Source: Corallococcus sp. EGB
GTDB lineage: Bacteria; Myxococcota; Myxococcia; Myxococcales; Myxococcaceae
Direction of reading: 5' to 3'
Length of the DNA stretch: 64,000 bases
NCBI RefSeq assembly: GCF_019968905.1
Contig: NZ_CP079946.1
Coordinates: forward strand, 7,723,356 to 7,787,355
Shown: in pieces, positions 53,098 through 60,503 of the stretch
Layout: each line of letters starts with the position of its first letter
How positions within the stretch are numbered: the first letter of the stretch is position 1
Position numbers and translations under genes: made by a program
The notes under the pieces: generated by a model
The model's input: the letters and a program-made list of their open reading frames with translations, nothing else
Databases searched by the model: none
Told to the model about the DNA's origin: nothing

Positions 53098-53732
53098 GGG
53101 ACCAGCCGCTTGCGGCTCGCCGCGTACTCGGCGTAGCCCGGGAAGGAGCCCAGGAGCAGCCGCTCCTCCTGCCGGATGCGCAGGAGCACCGCCGGAACGA
53201 AGAGCAGCGCGAACACCGCGATGCCCACGACCGCGGGGAACACGAGCAGGTAGCCCACGTGCGCCAGCAACATGCCGGTGTACGCCGGGTGCCGGAGCCT
53301 CCGGTACACCCCTTCCGTCACGAGCAGGCTCGCGTCCGGCAGCCGCACCCGGTGCGAATAGGCCTTCCCCAACGTGCGGATGGCCATGAGCCGCAGCGAC
53401 ACCCCGGCGATGAAACAGAACAACCCCACCGCGCGCGGCACGGGCCCCAGCTCCAGCGCGGGGAGCGCGACCGCGAGCAGGATGGTCGTGAGCCGCGCAA
53501 TGGCATACAGCTCCAGCGTGGCGCTGTCCCGCTCCGCGGTGGGCTTGCGCGTCTCGCGCAGCGTCACCCGGCTCTCCACCAGCATCCACGTCACGTACAG
53601 GCCCAACATCAGCCCCGCGATGGGCCGGCTGTCCTCCGGCGTGCGCAGGACCTGCCGGATGCCGAGCGGAATCAGCAGCCCCACGCCCGTCACCAGCAAC
53701 AGCGTGGGCATCCACCGGTGCAGGCCCTTCAT
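53085..53732 (-). CDS. Isoprenylcysteine carboxyl methyltransferase (ICMT)-family protein
   Basis: 215-aa membrane protein with about five helices. The C-terminal S-adenosylmethionine-binding region is typical of ICMT/PEMT relatives: VTEGVYRRLRHPAYTGMLLA followed by EERLLLGSFPGYAEYAASRK. The family methylates carboxyl, amine or thiol groups of lipids or prenylated substrates. The start forms an ATGA overlap with the AfsA-like stop. Substrate not inferable; within this operon a prenylated or butyrolactone-like intermediate is a candidate. Confidence 0.85.
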   Translation of the reverse strand: MKGLHRWMPTLLLVTGVGLLIPLGIRQVLRTPEDSRPIAGLMLGLYVTWMLVESRVTLRETRKPTAERDSATLELYAIARLTTILLAVALPALELGPVPRAVGLFCFIAGVSLRLMAIRTLGKAYSHRVRLPDASLLVTEGVYRRLRHPAYTGMLLAHVGYLLVFPAVVGIAVFALLFVPAVLLRIRQEERLLLGSFPGYAEYAASRKRLVPWVW

Positions 53733-54553
53733 GACGCCTCCTTCGCGCTCAGCGCGCCAATGAGCCCGGAGAAGCAGCAGAAGTCCTCCTGCCAGCCCTG
53801 CACGGCGATCCACATGCGGCTGCGCTTCCCGACGCTGCGCACCGGCCCGGCCCACTCCGGCAGCCGGAAGCTGACGAAGGCGCGGATGACCACCGGCACG
53901 TCGCTGCGCACGAAGCGCCGGAACTCCAGCGACAGGCGCATCATGATGAGCGACCAGTCCAGCGGCAGCCCCGCGCCGTGGATGGCCGCGATGCTCGCCT
54001 GCCGCGCCAGCTCCGTGAGCAGCATGCCCTGCACGTGCCCGGAGGGATGGTCGAAGATGAACTCCGGAGACTCGGTGAACGCGTTGAACTGCTGGAGCGC
54101 CCCCACCCGGCATGCGTTGGCGAGCAGCACGTTCGCCGGGTCCCGCTTGTGCACGAGCACCGGATCGATGCGCTCCAGCGGCCGGGCCTGCTCCGCCTCA
54201 CTGAAGGACTGCCGGCCCTCCGTGACGGGGTTGCGCACGGGGATGCGGGCCAGGAGCTCGGAGACGTTCTCCGGCGGCTCCTTCCGCCATGGGTCGCCCA
54301 CGCGCACGCCCACGGGCGTCGCGTCCGCCCACTCCGCCAGCGCGGGGAAGTCCGCGGCCTTCGTGCCCAGGTAGAGGCCACAGTGCTCCTGGAGCGCGGC
54401 GGCCAGGAACTCCGCCTCCTCCACGTCCTTCACCGGAATGCGACAGGGGTGCTCGACCTCCGCCAGCAACGGCTCCGGTACAAGGAGGAAGGGGACGGCC
54501 TCCGGCGACGCCACCCGCACGCCTCGCCGGCGGTGGCTGGAATCAGAATCCAT
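53729..54553 (-). CDS. AfsA-like hotdog-domain protein
   Basis: 274-aa protein with hallmarks of the AfsA (A-factor biosynthesis) family: LVHKRDPANVLL at 133-144 and FDHPSGHVQGMLLTELARQ at 167-185, corresponding to the VHR...VLL and FDHP.DHVPGMLL.EA.RQ motifs. AfsA condenses dihydroxyacetone phosphate with a beta-ketoacyl thioester in Streptomyces butyrolactone synthesis. This protein is somewhat shorter than classic AfsA (about 300 aa) and its N-terminal 120 residues are less similar. It is the first gene of a five-gene operon and its leader has a hairpin over the ribosome-binding site. Enzymatic product unknown. Confidence 0.85.
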   Translation of the reverse strand: MDSDSSHRRRGVRVASPEAVPFLLVPEPLLAEVEHPCRIPVKDVEEAEFLAAALQEHCGLYLGTKAADFPALAEWADATPVGVRVGDPWRKEPPENVSELLARIPVRNPVTEGRQSFSEAEQARPLERIDPVLVHKRDPANVLLANACRVGALQQFNAFTESPEFIFDHPSGHVQGMLLTELARQASIAAIHGAGLPLDWSLIMMRLSLEFRRFVRSDVPVVIRAFVSFRLPEWAGPVRSVGKRSRMWIAVQGWQEDFCCFSGLIGALSAKEAS

Positions 54554-54555
54554 GT

Positions 54556-54586
54556 CTGCCTTTCTCCATCTGAGGGGGAGAGGCAG
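54556..54586 (-). promoter_or_regulatory. Leader hairpin over the AfsA-like gene's ribosome-binding site
   Basis: In the mRNA, CTGCCTCTCC pairs with GGAGAAAGGCAG (6 bp plus further pairs broken by two mismatches) ending 2 nt before the ATG. The GGAG/AAAGG purines that would bind 16S rRNA are inside the stem, so folding would block translation. Candidate control point for the whole operon. Confidence 0.4.
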
Positions 54587-54598
54587 TCTAGGAATTGC

Positions 54599-54724
54599 GA
54601 TGTCTCAACACGAGAACCGGGGAAGGCCAGCGCTCCCGGCCCGGTGGAGCAAACCCGGAGGGCCTTGCGGGCTTGTTGCATGATCCGTCATCAGACGTCT
54701 CAAAACCGTGTCTTGGATTGAGAC
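54599..54724. repeat. Repeated GTCTCAA motif upstream of the AfsA-type operon
   Basis: GATGTCTCAA (54599-54608) and GACGTCTCAA (54694-54703) match at 9 of 10 bases, and an inverted copy TTGAGAC is at 54718-54724, forming a 7-bp dyad with the second copy (14-nt spacer). Spacing between the two direct copies is 95 bp. Possible operator for a regulator of the operon. Confidence 0.45.
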
Positions 54725-55058
54725 GGCCGGTGCGGCCCGGGGCTCACTGTCCCTCGGGAGAGTCCCGCTCGGGGCGGACCCGCGCCTCCCGCCGCGCTCC
54801 CCACCATCCAGGTAGATGGTGCCCATCGCAGGGGACGCACCGGAGTCCTGGCAACCCACCGCCACCCGCACGGGGTGTGTCCACGTGCGCGTCCTCCCGA
54901 GCGCAGCGGCCGATTATGAACACCTGCCGTGGGGGCGAGGACCGTGGGACGCAACCTGTCTGACAGTCGGACGGGGCGCGGGTTGTCGCGGGGCGGATGC
55001 GTGATGACGGTGCGCCCCCGGTACGCGGCGTTGGCGTAACGGGCGTGGAGGGGCGGGC

Positions 55059-57581
55059 ATGGGGACGATCAGCCGTCGTGCGTGGCTTTCGGCGTTGGCG
55101 TTGGTGGTGGGCTCTGGCCCCGCGTTCGCGAAGAGCTCATCCGACGGCCTGGATCCGATGTCGGTGCGCCGGGTGATGGACGTCACCGTGGAGCCCCGCT
55201 TTGAACTGGACCTCCTCCGCTCCGGCACGCAGCCCACCGCCGAGCTGAACGGGCGCCTCTACTTCCTCGCCACTCCGAGCGGCGCCACGCTCCAGGACCT
55301 CTGGGTGACCGACGGAACGACCGCGGGCACCCGCTCCGTGCAGGAGGAGCTGCTGCCGCCGGGCGCTCACATCGAACCGGGCTCGCTCCGCGCCACGCCG
55401 CACCGCCTGTTCTTCACCGCGACGTCGCCGGAGACCGGACGCGAGCTGTGGACGAGCGACGGCACCCGTGAGGGGACGCGCATCACGCGCGAGCTCAACT
55501 CCGGCCAGCTCGACGGCGTGGCCGCCCAGGGGCCCCTCTTCGTCTTCGGGGACTCCGTGCTCTTCACTCCGGCGGGCATGGGGGAGACGGAGTTCGACCT
55601 CTGGAAGTCGGACGGAACCACCGAGGGTACCGTGCCCGTCAAGGACATCGCCTCGGGCGCAACCCAAGCGAACGCGGACGGCTTCGTGCGCGTGGGGAAC
55701 ACGGTCTTCTTCTCCGCGAAGAATGAGCTGGGCACCGAGCTGTGGCGCACGGACGGCACCGAGGCGGGCACCACGCTCGTGCGCGACATCGCGACCGGCG
55801 CCGGCGACTCGTCTCCCCGGGACCTCACCGCGGTGGGCAACACGCTCTACTTCACCGCGGACGACGGCCAGCATGGCCGCGCGGTCTGGAAGTCCGACGG
55901 CACGGAGGCGGGCACCGTGCGCATCAAGGACTTCAATCCCGCCGCCACGGGCCTCGTGCCCACCCAGCTGGCCGCCGTGGGCGACACGCTCGTCTTCGTC
56001 GCGACGAGCACGGAGGCGGCTTCGCAGCTGTGGCGCACGGACGGAACGGACGCGGGGACCCAGCAACTGACGGCGCTGCCCAGCGCGATGCTCAACCGCG
56101 GTTCAGGACAGCTCCTCGTCCCGGCGGGCCACCGCGCCTTCCTGGTGGCCCGGGGCGCGATGCTCGGGGACTCGGTGTGGGTGACGGACGGAACCGCCGC
56201 GGGCACCCGGCGCCTCGCGCACCCCACCGCGTACGGGCACGAGTCCGTGCGCGGCTTCGCGCCCTGGGAGGACGGGCTCGCCTTCATCGTGACGACGGAG
56301 ACGGGGGCGAGCGAGCTGTGGCGCTCGGATGGGACCGACGCGGGCACGTCCCGGCTGACACGGCTGCCTTCGGGCCACCCGCTCGCGCCGCCGGCGGGGC
56401 TGGTGCCATTCCAGGGTGCGCTCCTGACGTCGGCTGGCGACGCATGGACGTCGCGAGCCCTGTGGCGGATGGAGCGGGATGACGCGTCGCCGACCTTCGT
56501 GTGCCCTGCCCGGTTGGATGTGCCCTCCAACGGTCCGTCGGGCACGGTGCGGGTCGACTTCAAACCCGAGCTGCGGACCGGGCCGGACCGGGCGTGGATC
56601 CGCTCCTCGTTCGAGGACGGCCAGCAGATTCCGCTCCATCAGACCCTCTCCGTCACCTACCAGGCCGGGGATGATCAGGGTCGCATCGCGTACTGCACCA
56701 CGCGGATGACCTCGCTGGACCTGACGCCGCCGGCCATCGCCAACTGCCCCACGGGGCTCACCGTGAGCGCGCAGTCGCCCCGGGGCGCCACCTTCTACTA
56801 TCCGAAGCTGGGCATCGCGGACGAGACGACCCAGGACGTGCTCGTCGTCTACAGCCCGACCAACGGCAGCTTGCTGCCCGTGGGCACCACCCGGATGAAC
56901 GTGACGGCGAAGGACGCGTCCGGCAACGAGAGCACCTGCGCCTTCCCGGTCACCGTCCGAAACACCCAGGCCCCCAGCAAGGCCTGCAAGGTGAACGAGG
57001 TCCGCGTGGAGGCGGAAGGCCCCCAGGGCGCGCACGCGTACTGGCCGGACCTCACGCCCGTCGACAGCATGTCCAACAAGGTCACCGTCACCAGCACGCA
57101 CGCGTCCGGAGACCTGTTCCCGCTGGGCGTCACCCCCGTGCAGGTCGTGAGCACCGACGAGGCGGGCAATAGCAGCACCTGCGAAATCCAGGTCCGGGTG
57201 CGCGACTCGCGCCCGCCCACGCTCACCTGCCCGGAGGACCAGACGCTCACCACCGCGGTGATGTCCGGCACCCGCGCGGAGTACCCGGAGGCCACCGCCG
57301 AGGACGCTGTCTCCGCGACGCAAATCACCTACAGCCCCGTCGTGGGCACGCCGCTCGCGCCGGGCCTGCACTCGGTGCAGGTCACCGCCATGGACGAGGC
57401 CGGCAACGCGGCGCTCTGCGACTTCCACGTGACCGTGCAGTACGACCCGACGACGGACATGCGGCGGGGCCTGGGCTGCTCGGTGGGCAGCGGCCCCTCC
57501 GCGGCGGCGGGCTGGGGCGCCGTCCTCGCCCTCGCCTGGACGCTCAGCCGCCGTCGGAAGGACGGCACGCCGCGCGCGTGA
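55059..57581 (+). CDS. ELWxxDGT-repeat/HYR-domain surface protein with MYXO-CTERM-like tail
   Basis: 840-aa secreted protein. Signal peptide MGTISRRAWLSALALVVGSG is followed by eight ELWxxDGT-type repeats (for example LWVTDGTTAGT, LWTSDGTREGT, LWRTDGTEAGT, LWRSDGTDAGT) covering about residues 85-450, likely beta-propeller blades. Four HYR-like beta-sandwich domains with paired cysteines follow (PPAIANCPTGLTVSAQ, CPEDQTLTTAVMSG and others). The C-terminus has GLGCSVGSGPS, a hydrophobic segment and SRRRKDG, which is the Cys-helix-Arg pattern of MYXO-CTERM sorting signals. Predicted to be surface anchored in the outer membrane. It is transcribed away from the AfsA-type operon. Confidence 0.9.
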   Translation: MGTISRRAWLSALALVVGSGPAFAKSSSDGLDPMSVRRVMDVTVEPRFELDLLRSGTQPTAELNGRLYFLATPSGATLQDLWVTDGTTAGTRSVQEELLPPGAHIEPGSLRATPHRLFFTATSPETGRELWTSDGTREGTRITRELNSGQLDGVAAQGPLFVFGDSVLFTPAGMGETEFDLWKSDGTTEGTVPVKDIASGATQANADGFVRVGNTVFFSAKNELGTELWRTDGTEAGTTLVRDIATGAGDSSPRDLTAVGNTLYFTADDGQHGRAVWKSDGTEAGTVRIKDFNPAATGLVPTQLAAVGDTLVFVATSTEAASQLWRTDGTDAGTQQLTALPSAMLNRGSGQLLVPAGHRAFLVARGAMLGDSVWVTDGTAAGTRRLAHPTAYGHESVRGFAPWEDGLAFIVTTETGASELWRSDGTDAGTSRLTRLPSGHPLAPPAGLVPFQGALLTSAGDAWTSRALWRMERDDASPTFVCPARLDVPSNGPSGTVRVDFKPELRTGPDRAWIRSSFEDGQQIPLHQTLSVTYQAGDDQGRIAYCTTRMTSLDLTPPAIANCPTGLTVSAQSPRGATFYYPKLGIADETTQDVLVVYSPTNGSLLPVGTTRMNVTAKDASGNESTCAFPVTVRNTQAPSKACKVNEVRVEAEGPQGAHAYWPDLTPVDSMSNKVTVTSTHASGDLFPLGVTPVQVVSTDEAGNSSTCEIQVRVRDSRPPTLTCPEDQTLTTAVMSGTRAEYPEATAEDAVSATQITYSPVVGTPLAPGLHSVQVTAMDEAGNAALCDFHVTVQYDPTTDMRRGLGCSVGSGPSAAAGWGAVLALAWTLSRRRKDGTPRA

Positions 57582-57633
57582 GTCATGGGCCATGGCGGCG
57601 AGGAGGACTTCCGCTACAGTCCTGACCCGCCCC

Positions 57634-58176
57634 ATGGACCTGACCCTCTTCGCCGTCGGACTCGTGAAGGTCGTTCTCGGTGGTCTCGTGGCCGCGCTCG
57701 GCATCGGCTTGAGCATGCGCGGCCTGAGCCGCCTGCTGGACAGCCACCCCGTGGAGGAGCTGCGCCAGGGCAACGTCGCCGCCGGGCTGGTGCACGCGAT
57801 GTGCCTCGTGTCGCTGGGCCTGCTCGTGCAGCACGCGCTGAAGGCCACCAGCGACGCGGTGGACCTGGCGGTGCAGAACCCGCCCGTGTCCTTCGTCGCG
57901 GTGCTCCAGCTGCTGGGCCTGGCGCTGGTGCACGTGGCGCTGTCGCTGGCGGTGGGCGTGGCGGTGCTCGCCCTGGGCGTGCGCCTGTTCGACAAGATGA
58001 CGCCGGGCATCGAGGAGCTGGCGGAGGTGCGCAAGGGCAACATCGCCGCCGCGCTGCTCCTGTGCGCCTTCCTGCTGGTCATCGCGCTGCTCACCGCGCC
58101 GGGCCTGCAGGCCGCGCTCAACGGACTCATCCCCTTCCCGCAGCTCCCCACCGGCATGCTGCGCGCGCCCGCCTGA
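57634..58176 (+). CDS. DUF350 inner membrane protein
   Basis: 180-aa protein with four hydrophobic helices arranged as two DUF350 repeats; the second has DKMTPGIEELAEVRKGNIAA, a conserved DUF350 segment, and the first has PVEELRQGNVAAGLVHAM. DUF350 (YjfL) proteins are of unknown function and often sit beside ATP-grasp or polyamine-modifying genes. ATG at 57634 is preferred because it begins the first helix; an in-frame ATG 14 codons upstream is possible. The stop is 8 nt before a transglutaminase-like gene. Confidence 0.8.
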   Translation: MDLTLFAVGLVKVVLGGLVAALGIGLSMRGLSRLLDSHPVEELRQGNVAAGLVHAMCLVSLGLLVQHALKATSDAVDLAVQNPPVSFVAVLQLLGLALVHVALSLAVGVAVLALGVRLFDKMTPGIEELAEVRKGNIAAALLLCAFLLVIALLTAPGLQAALNGLIPFPQLPTGMLRAPA

Positions 58177-58184
58177 AAGCCGCC

Positions 58185-59057
58185 ATGGCCGCGCGCTCGT
58201 GGAAGACGCTGCTGTCGCTCGTGCTGGCGGGCGCGCTCATGGCCCTCGCCAGCTGGCAGCTCGTGGTGACGCGCAAGGCGGGCCGGCTCGCGGAGGCCCC
58301 GAAGCCGGCCGTGGAGGTGCCCCCGGCCAGTCCCCAGGAAGCGCTGAAGGACCTGGGCATCGTGCTGGTGCCGGAGGACACGCCCCCGGAGCGCGCGAAG
58401 TCCTATGACTGGCGCGTGGAGGGCATGGAGCCCGCACGTCAGCAGCTGGCCTACGGCCTGGGCGAGGCGGTGGAGCGCGGGCTGGAGCAGGCGCACCGCG
58501 ACTACAGCGTGCGGCTGCACTACCGCGCCATGGGCCCGGAGCGCTTCACCTACGTGGCGCCGCCGGGCTGCGGCACGGACATGCGCTGCATCTACGCGGA
58601 GCTGATGCGCAGCAACGCGGAGCCGGTGCGCGCGCTGGGCGAGCGCTTCGCCGCCTCCATCCGCGAGCGCGACCTGGACGCGGCGCAGGCCACCGAGCTC
58701 ATCCTCGGCTTCGTGCGCCGCATCCGCTACGAGCTGCCCGGAGATGAACCCTTCGGCATCGTCCCGCCGGGGCTGGTGCCCGCGCAGGACCGGGGCGACT
58801 GCGACTCCAAGGCGGTGCTCGCGCTGATGCTGCTGCGCCAGGTGGGCGTGGACGCGGTGATGCTCTACTCGGACGCGCTCGCGCACGCGGCCATCGGCGT
58901 GGGCCTGCCCGGCACCGGCACCCGCATCCCCTTCGGAGGGCGCGGGTACCAGTACGCGGAGCTCACCGCGGAGGGCTGGCCGCTGGGGATGATCCCGCCC
59001 CAGTACGACAAGCCGCAGCTGTGGCGGGTGCTCCCGCTGCCGGACGCACCGGGCTGA
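58185..59057 (+). CDS. Membrane-anchored transglutaminase-like protein
   Basis: 290-aa protein with an N-terminal helix (SLVLAGALMALASWQLVV) acting as anchor or signal and a C-terminal papain/transglutaminase-like domain. Catalytic candidates are Cys206 in DRGDCDSKAVLALMLLRQVG and His234 in ALAHAAIGVGL; a third acidic residue is likely further on in a strand. A conserved-looking GCGTDMRCIYAE segment lies in the middle. It follows the DUF350 gene by 8 nt, so the two are probably one unit. Substrate unknown. Confidence 0.8.
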   Translation: MAARSWKTLLSLVLAGALMALASWQLVVTRKAGRLAEAPKPAVEVPPASPQEALKDLGIVLVPEDTPPERAKSYDWRVEGMEPARQQLAYGLGEAVERGLEQAHRDYSVRLHYRAMGPERFTYVAPPGCGTDMRCIYAELMRSNAEPVRALGERFAASIRERDLDAAQATELILGFVRRIRYELPGDEPFGIVPPGLVPAQDRGDCDSKAVLALMLLRQVGVDAVMLYSDALAHAAIGVGLPGTGTRIPFGGRGYQYAELTAEGWPLGMIPPQYDKPQLWRVLPLPDAPG

Positions 59058-59103
59058 GCGCCACTGGCGATTCACACCGAATCCAAGTATTCCTGCTCTA
59101 TCC

Positions 59104-59130
59104 GGGATGCTCGTCAAGGGCGGGCATCCC
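59104..59130 (+). terminator. Hairpin between the transglutaminase-like and chitosanase genes
   Basis: GGGATGC (59104-59110) pairs with GCATCCC (59124-59130), 13-nt loop, 46 nt after the stop codon. No T-run; could be a terminator or leader structure. Confidence 0.35.
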
Positions 59131-59153
59131 CTCACCCAAGCGGGGGCAGGCAC

Positions 59154-60437
59154 ATGGCGGCTTCACGGACGTGGATGACGTTGGGGCTGATGGCACTGGC
59201 AACAGGCTGTGGCGCGGCGGAGGACACGGCGGCTCCGAGCGTGGTGGAGCAGGCGCTGGGCGCGTGCACGCACTCGGTGACGACGAACACGTATGTCGGC
59301 CCGGACTACTGGGGCACGCTCGCGTTCAAGAACACGGGGACGGTGGCCATCGCCAACCCGGTCATCGCGCTCGACGTGCCCTCGGGCGTGACGTGTGACG
59401 ATGATCAACCCGGCTGGACGCACACGCAGTCCGGCCGCACGTGCACCTTCACGCGCACGTCGTCGCTGACGGTGGCGGTCAACGCGTCCTACACGTTCAA
59501 CTACTCCACCACCTCCAGCACGTCCTTCACCGCCGCCAACGTGAAGGTCCAGTCCGACAGCTGCGGCGGCACGTCCCCCGGCGGCTCCGGCCTCACCGCG
59601 AACCAGAAGAAGGTGGCGGAGGCGCTCACCAGCATCTGGGAGAACGACACGCCCGCGCTGGACTACGCCTATTCGGAGAACATCCACGACGGGCGCGGCT
59701 ACACCAACGGCCGCGCGGGCTTCTGCACCGGCACGGGTGACGCCATCCAGGTGGTGCAGTGCTACCGGGCCCTGCGCACGGAGGCCAATGGCAACCGCCT
59801 GGCGAAGTACTGGAACGCGCTCACCGTCATCAACAACCGCTTCCTGTCCACGGGCCAGTCACAGGCGTCCACGGCGGAGCTGGACGCGGTGGGCAACTGG
59901 ACCGCGGACTGGGCGGCCAGCTTCAACACCGCCGCCACGCAGGCGGACTTCAAGCAGTGCCAGGACCAGGTGAGCGACGCGCTCTACTACACGCCCACCA
60001 TCAACGAGGCCGCGAAGTGGGGCCTCACCCAGGCGCTCACCAAGGCCGCGCTGTACGACGCCTCCATCAACCACGGCTTCGACGGAATGAAGGACCTCAT
60101 CCGCAAGGCCAACACGGCCCTGGGCAACAGCGGCCAGGTGGCGCCGGTGATTGGCTACAACGGCATCACGGAAGGCGCCTGGCTCCAGGCGTTCCTGGAG
60201 AAGCGCCGCGACGTGCTCGCGTCGGACTCCACCTGGGTGGAGGCGGTGGACCGCGTGGCCGCGTACGAGAAGCAGCGCCGCCGCGGCAACTGGGACCTGG
60301 GCACCGCCCTGCGCAACGACGTGCGCGCCCGCGACTGCTGGGGGACGGCCTACCCGGCGAGCGGCTACACCGTGCGCAACATCAACCCGGATGGCACCTG
60401 GAGCACGCCAGCTTCGTCCACGTATTCCTGCCAGTAG
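59154..60437 (+). CDS. GH46 chitosanase lipoprotein with N-terminal carbohydrate-binding-like domain
   Basis: 427-aa secreted or surface-bound enzyme hydrolysing chitosan. The N-terminus ends at a lipobox (ALATGC, Cys19). Residues about 38-137 form a beta-rich domain like a CBM2-type module (YVGPDYWGTLAFKNTG). Residues about 150-427 are GH46: Glu163 in IWENDTPALD and Asp179 in NIHDGRGYTNG correspond to the acid and base of the Streptomyces N174 enzyme, and FCTGTGDAIQVVQCY is conserved. The target polymer is probably fungal cell-wall chitosan, consistent with a predatory lifestyle (inference). Confidence 0.92.
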   Translation: MAASRTWMTLGLMALATGCGAAEDTAAPSVVEQALGACTHSVTTNTYVGPDYWGTLAFKNTGTVAIANPVIALDVPSGVTCDDDQPGWTHTQSGRTCTFTRTSSLTVAVNASYTFNYSTTSSTSFTAANVKVQSDSCGGTSPGGSGLTANQKKVAEALTSIWENDTPALDYAYSENIHDGRGYTNGRAGFCTGTGDAIQVVQCYRALRTEANGNRLAKYWNALTVINNRFLSTGQSQASTAELDAVGNWTADWAASFNTAATQADFKQCQDQVSDALYYTPTINEAAKWGLTQALTKAALYDASINHGFDGMKDLIRKANTALGNSGQVAPVIGYNGITEGAWLQAFLEKRRDVLASDSTWVEAVDRVAAYEKQRRRGNWDLGTALRNDVRARDCWGTAYPASGYTVRNINPDGTWSTPASSTYSCQ

Positions 60438-60477
60438 GACGGGAGGACAGTCCGACACTCGGACCGTGACGGCGGGC

Positions 60478-60502
60478 GCCCCGGGATGGCATGACCCGGG
60501 GC
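60478..60502 (+). promoter_or_regulatory. GC hairpin ending 1 nt before the helicase start
   Basis: Perfect 8-bp stem GCCCCGGG (60478-60485) with CCCGGGGC (60495-60502), loop ATGGCATGA, then the ATG at 60504. It could terminate the chitosanase transcript or occlude translation initiation of the helicase, as no separate Shine-Dalgarno is visible. Confidence 0.4.
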
Positions 60503-60503
60503 C

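Larger units (their letters stand above)
54554..55058. other. 505-bp divergent intergenic region between AfsA-type operon and ELWxxDGT gene
   Basis: No convincing coding sequence: the open frames here have no family resemblance and conflict with each other. The region holds the leader hairpin at 54556-54586, the repeated GTCTCAA motif at 54599-54724, and a perfect 7-bp inverted repeat CACCATC/GATGGTG (54802-54808, 54815-54821). Promoters for both directions should lie here; I could not place -35/-10 boxes with confidence. Confidence 0.6.

Noticed and set aside
54605..54954. Short open frames in the intergenic region before the ELWxxDGT gene
   Set aside because: Low complexity, mutually overlapping, no ribosome-binding site or family resemblance; the region has inverted repeats suited to regulation.
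56103..59153. Very long reverse-strand open frame opposite the ELWxxDGT, DUF350 and transglutaminase-like genes
   Set aside because: No recognisable motif, Arg/His-rich, and antisense to three genes with good family evidence.
60486..60494. Two-codon start-stop frame (ATG GCA TGA) as a leader peptide
   Set aside because: No ribosome-binding site of its own; occurs in the loop of a hairpin and is too short to support.
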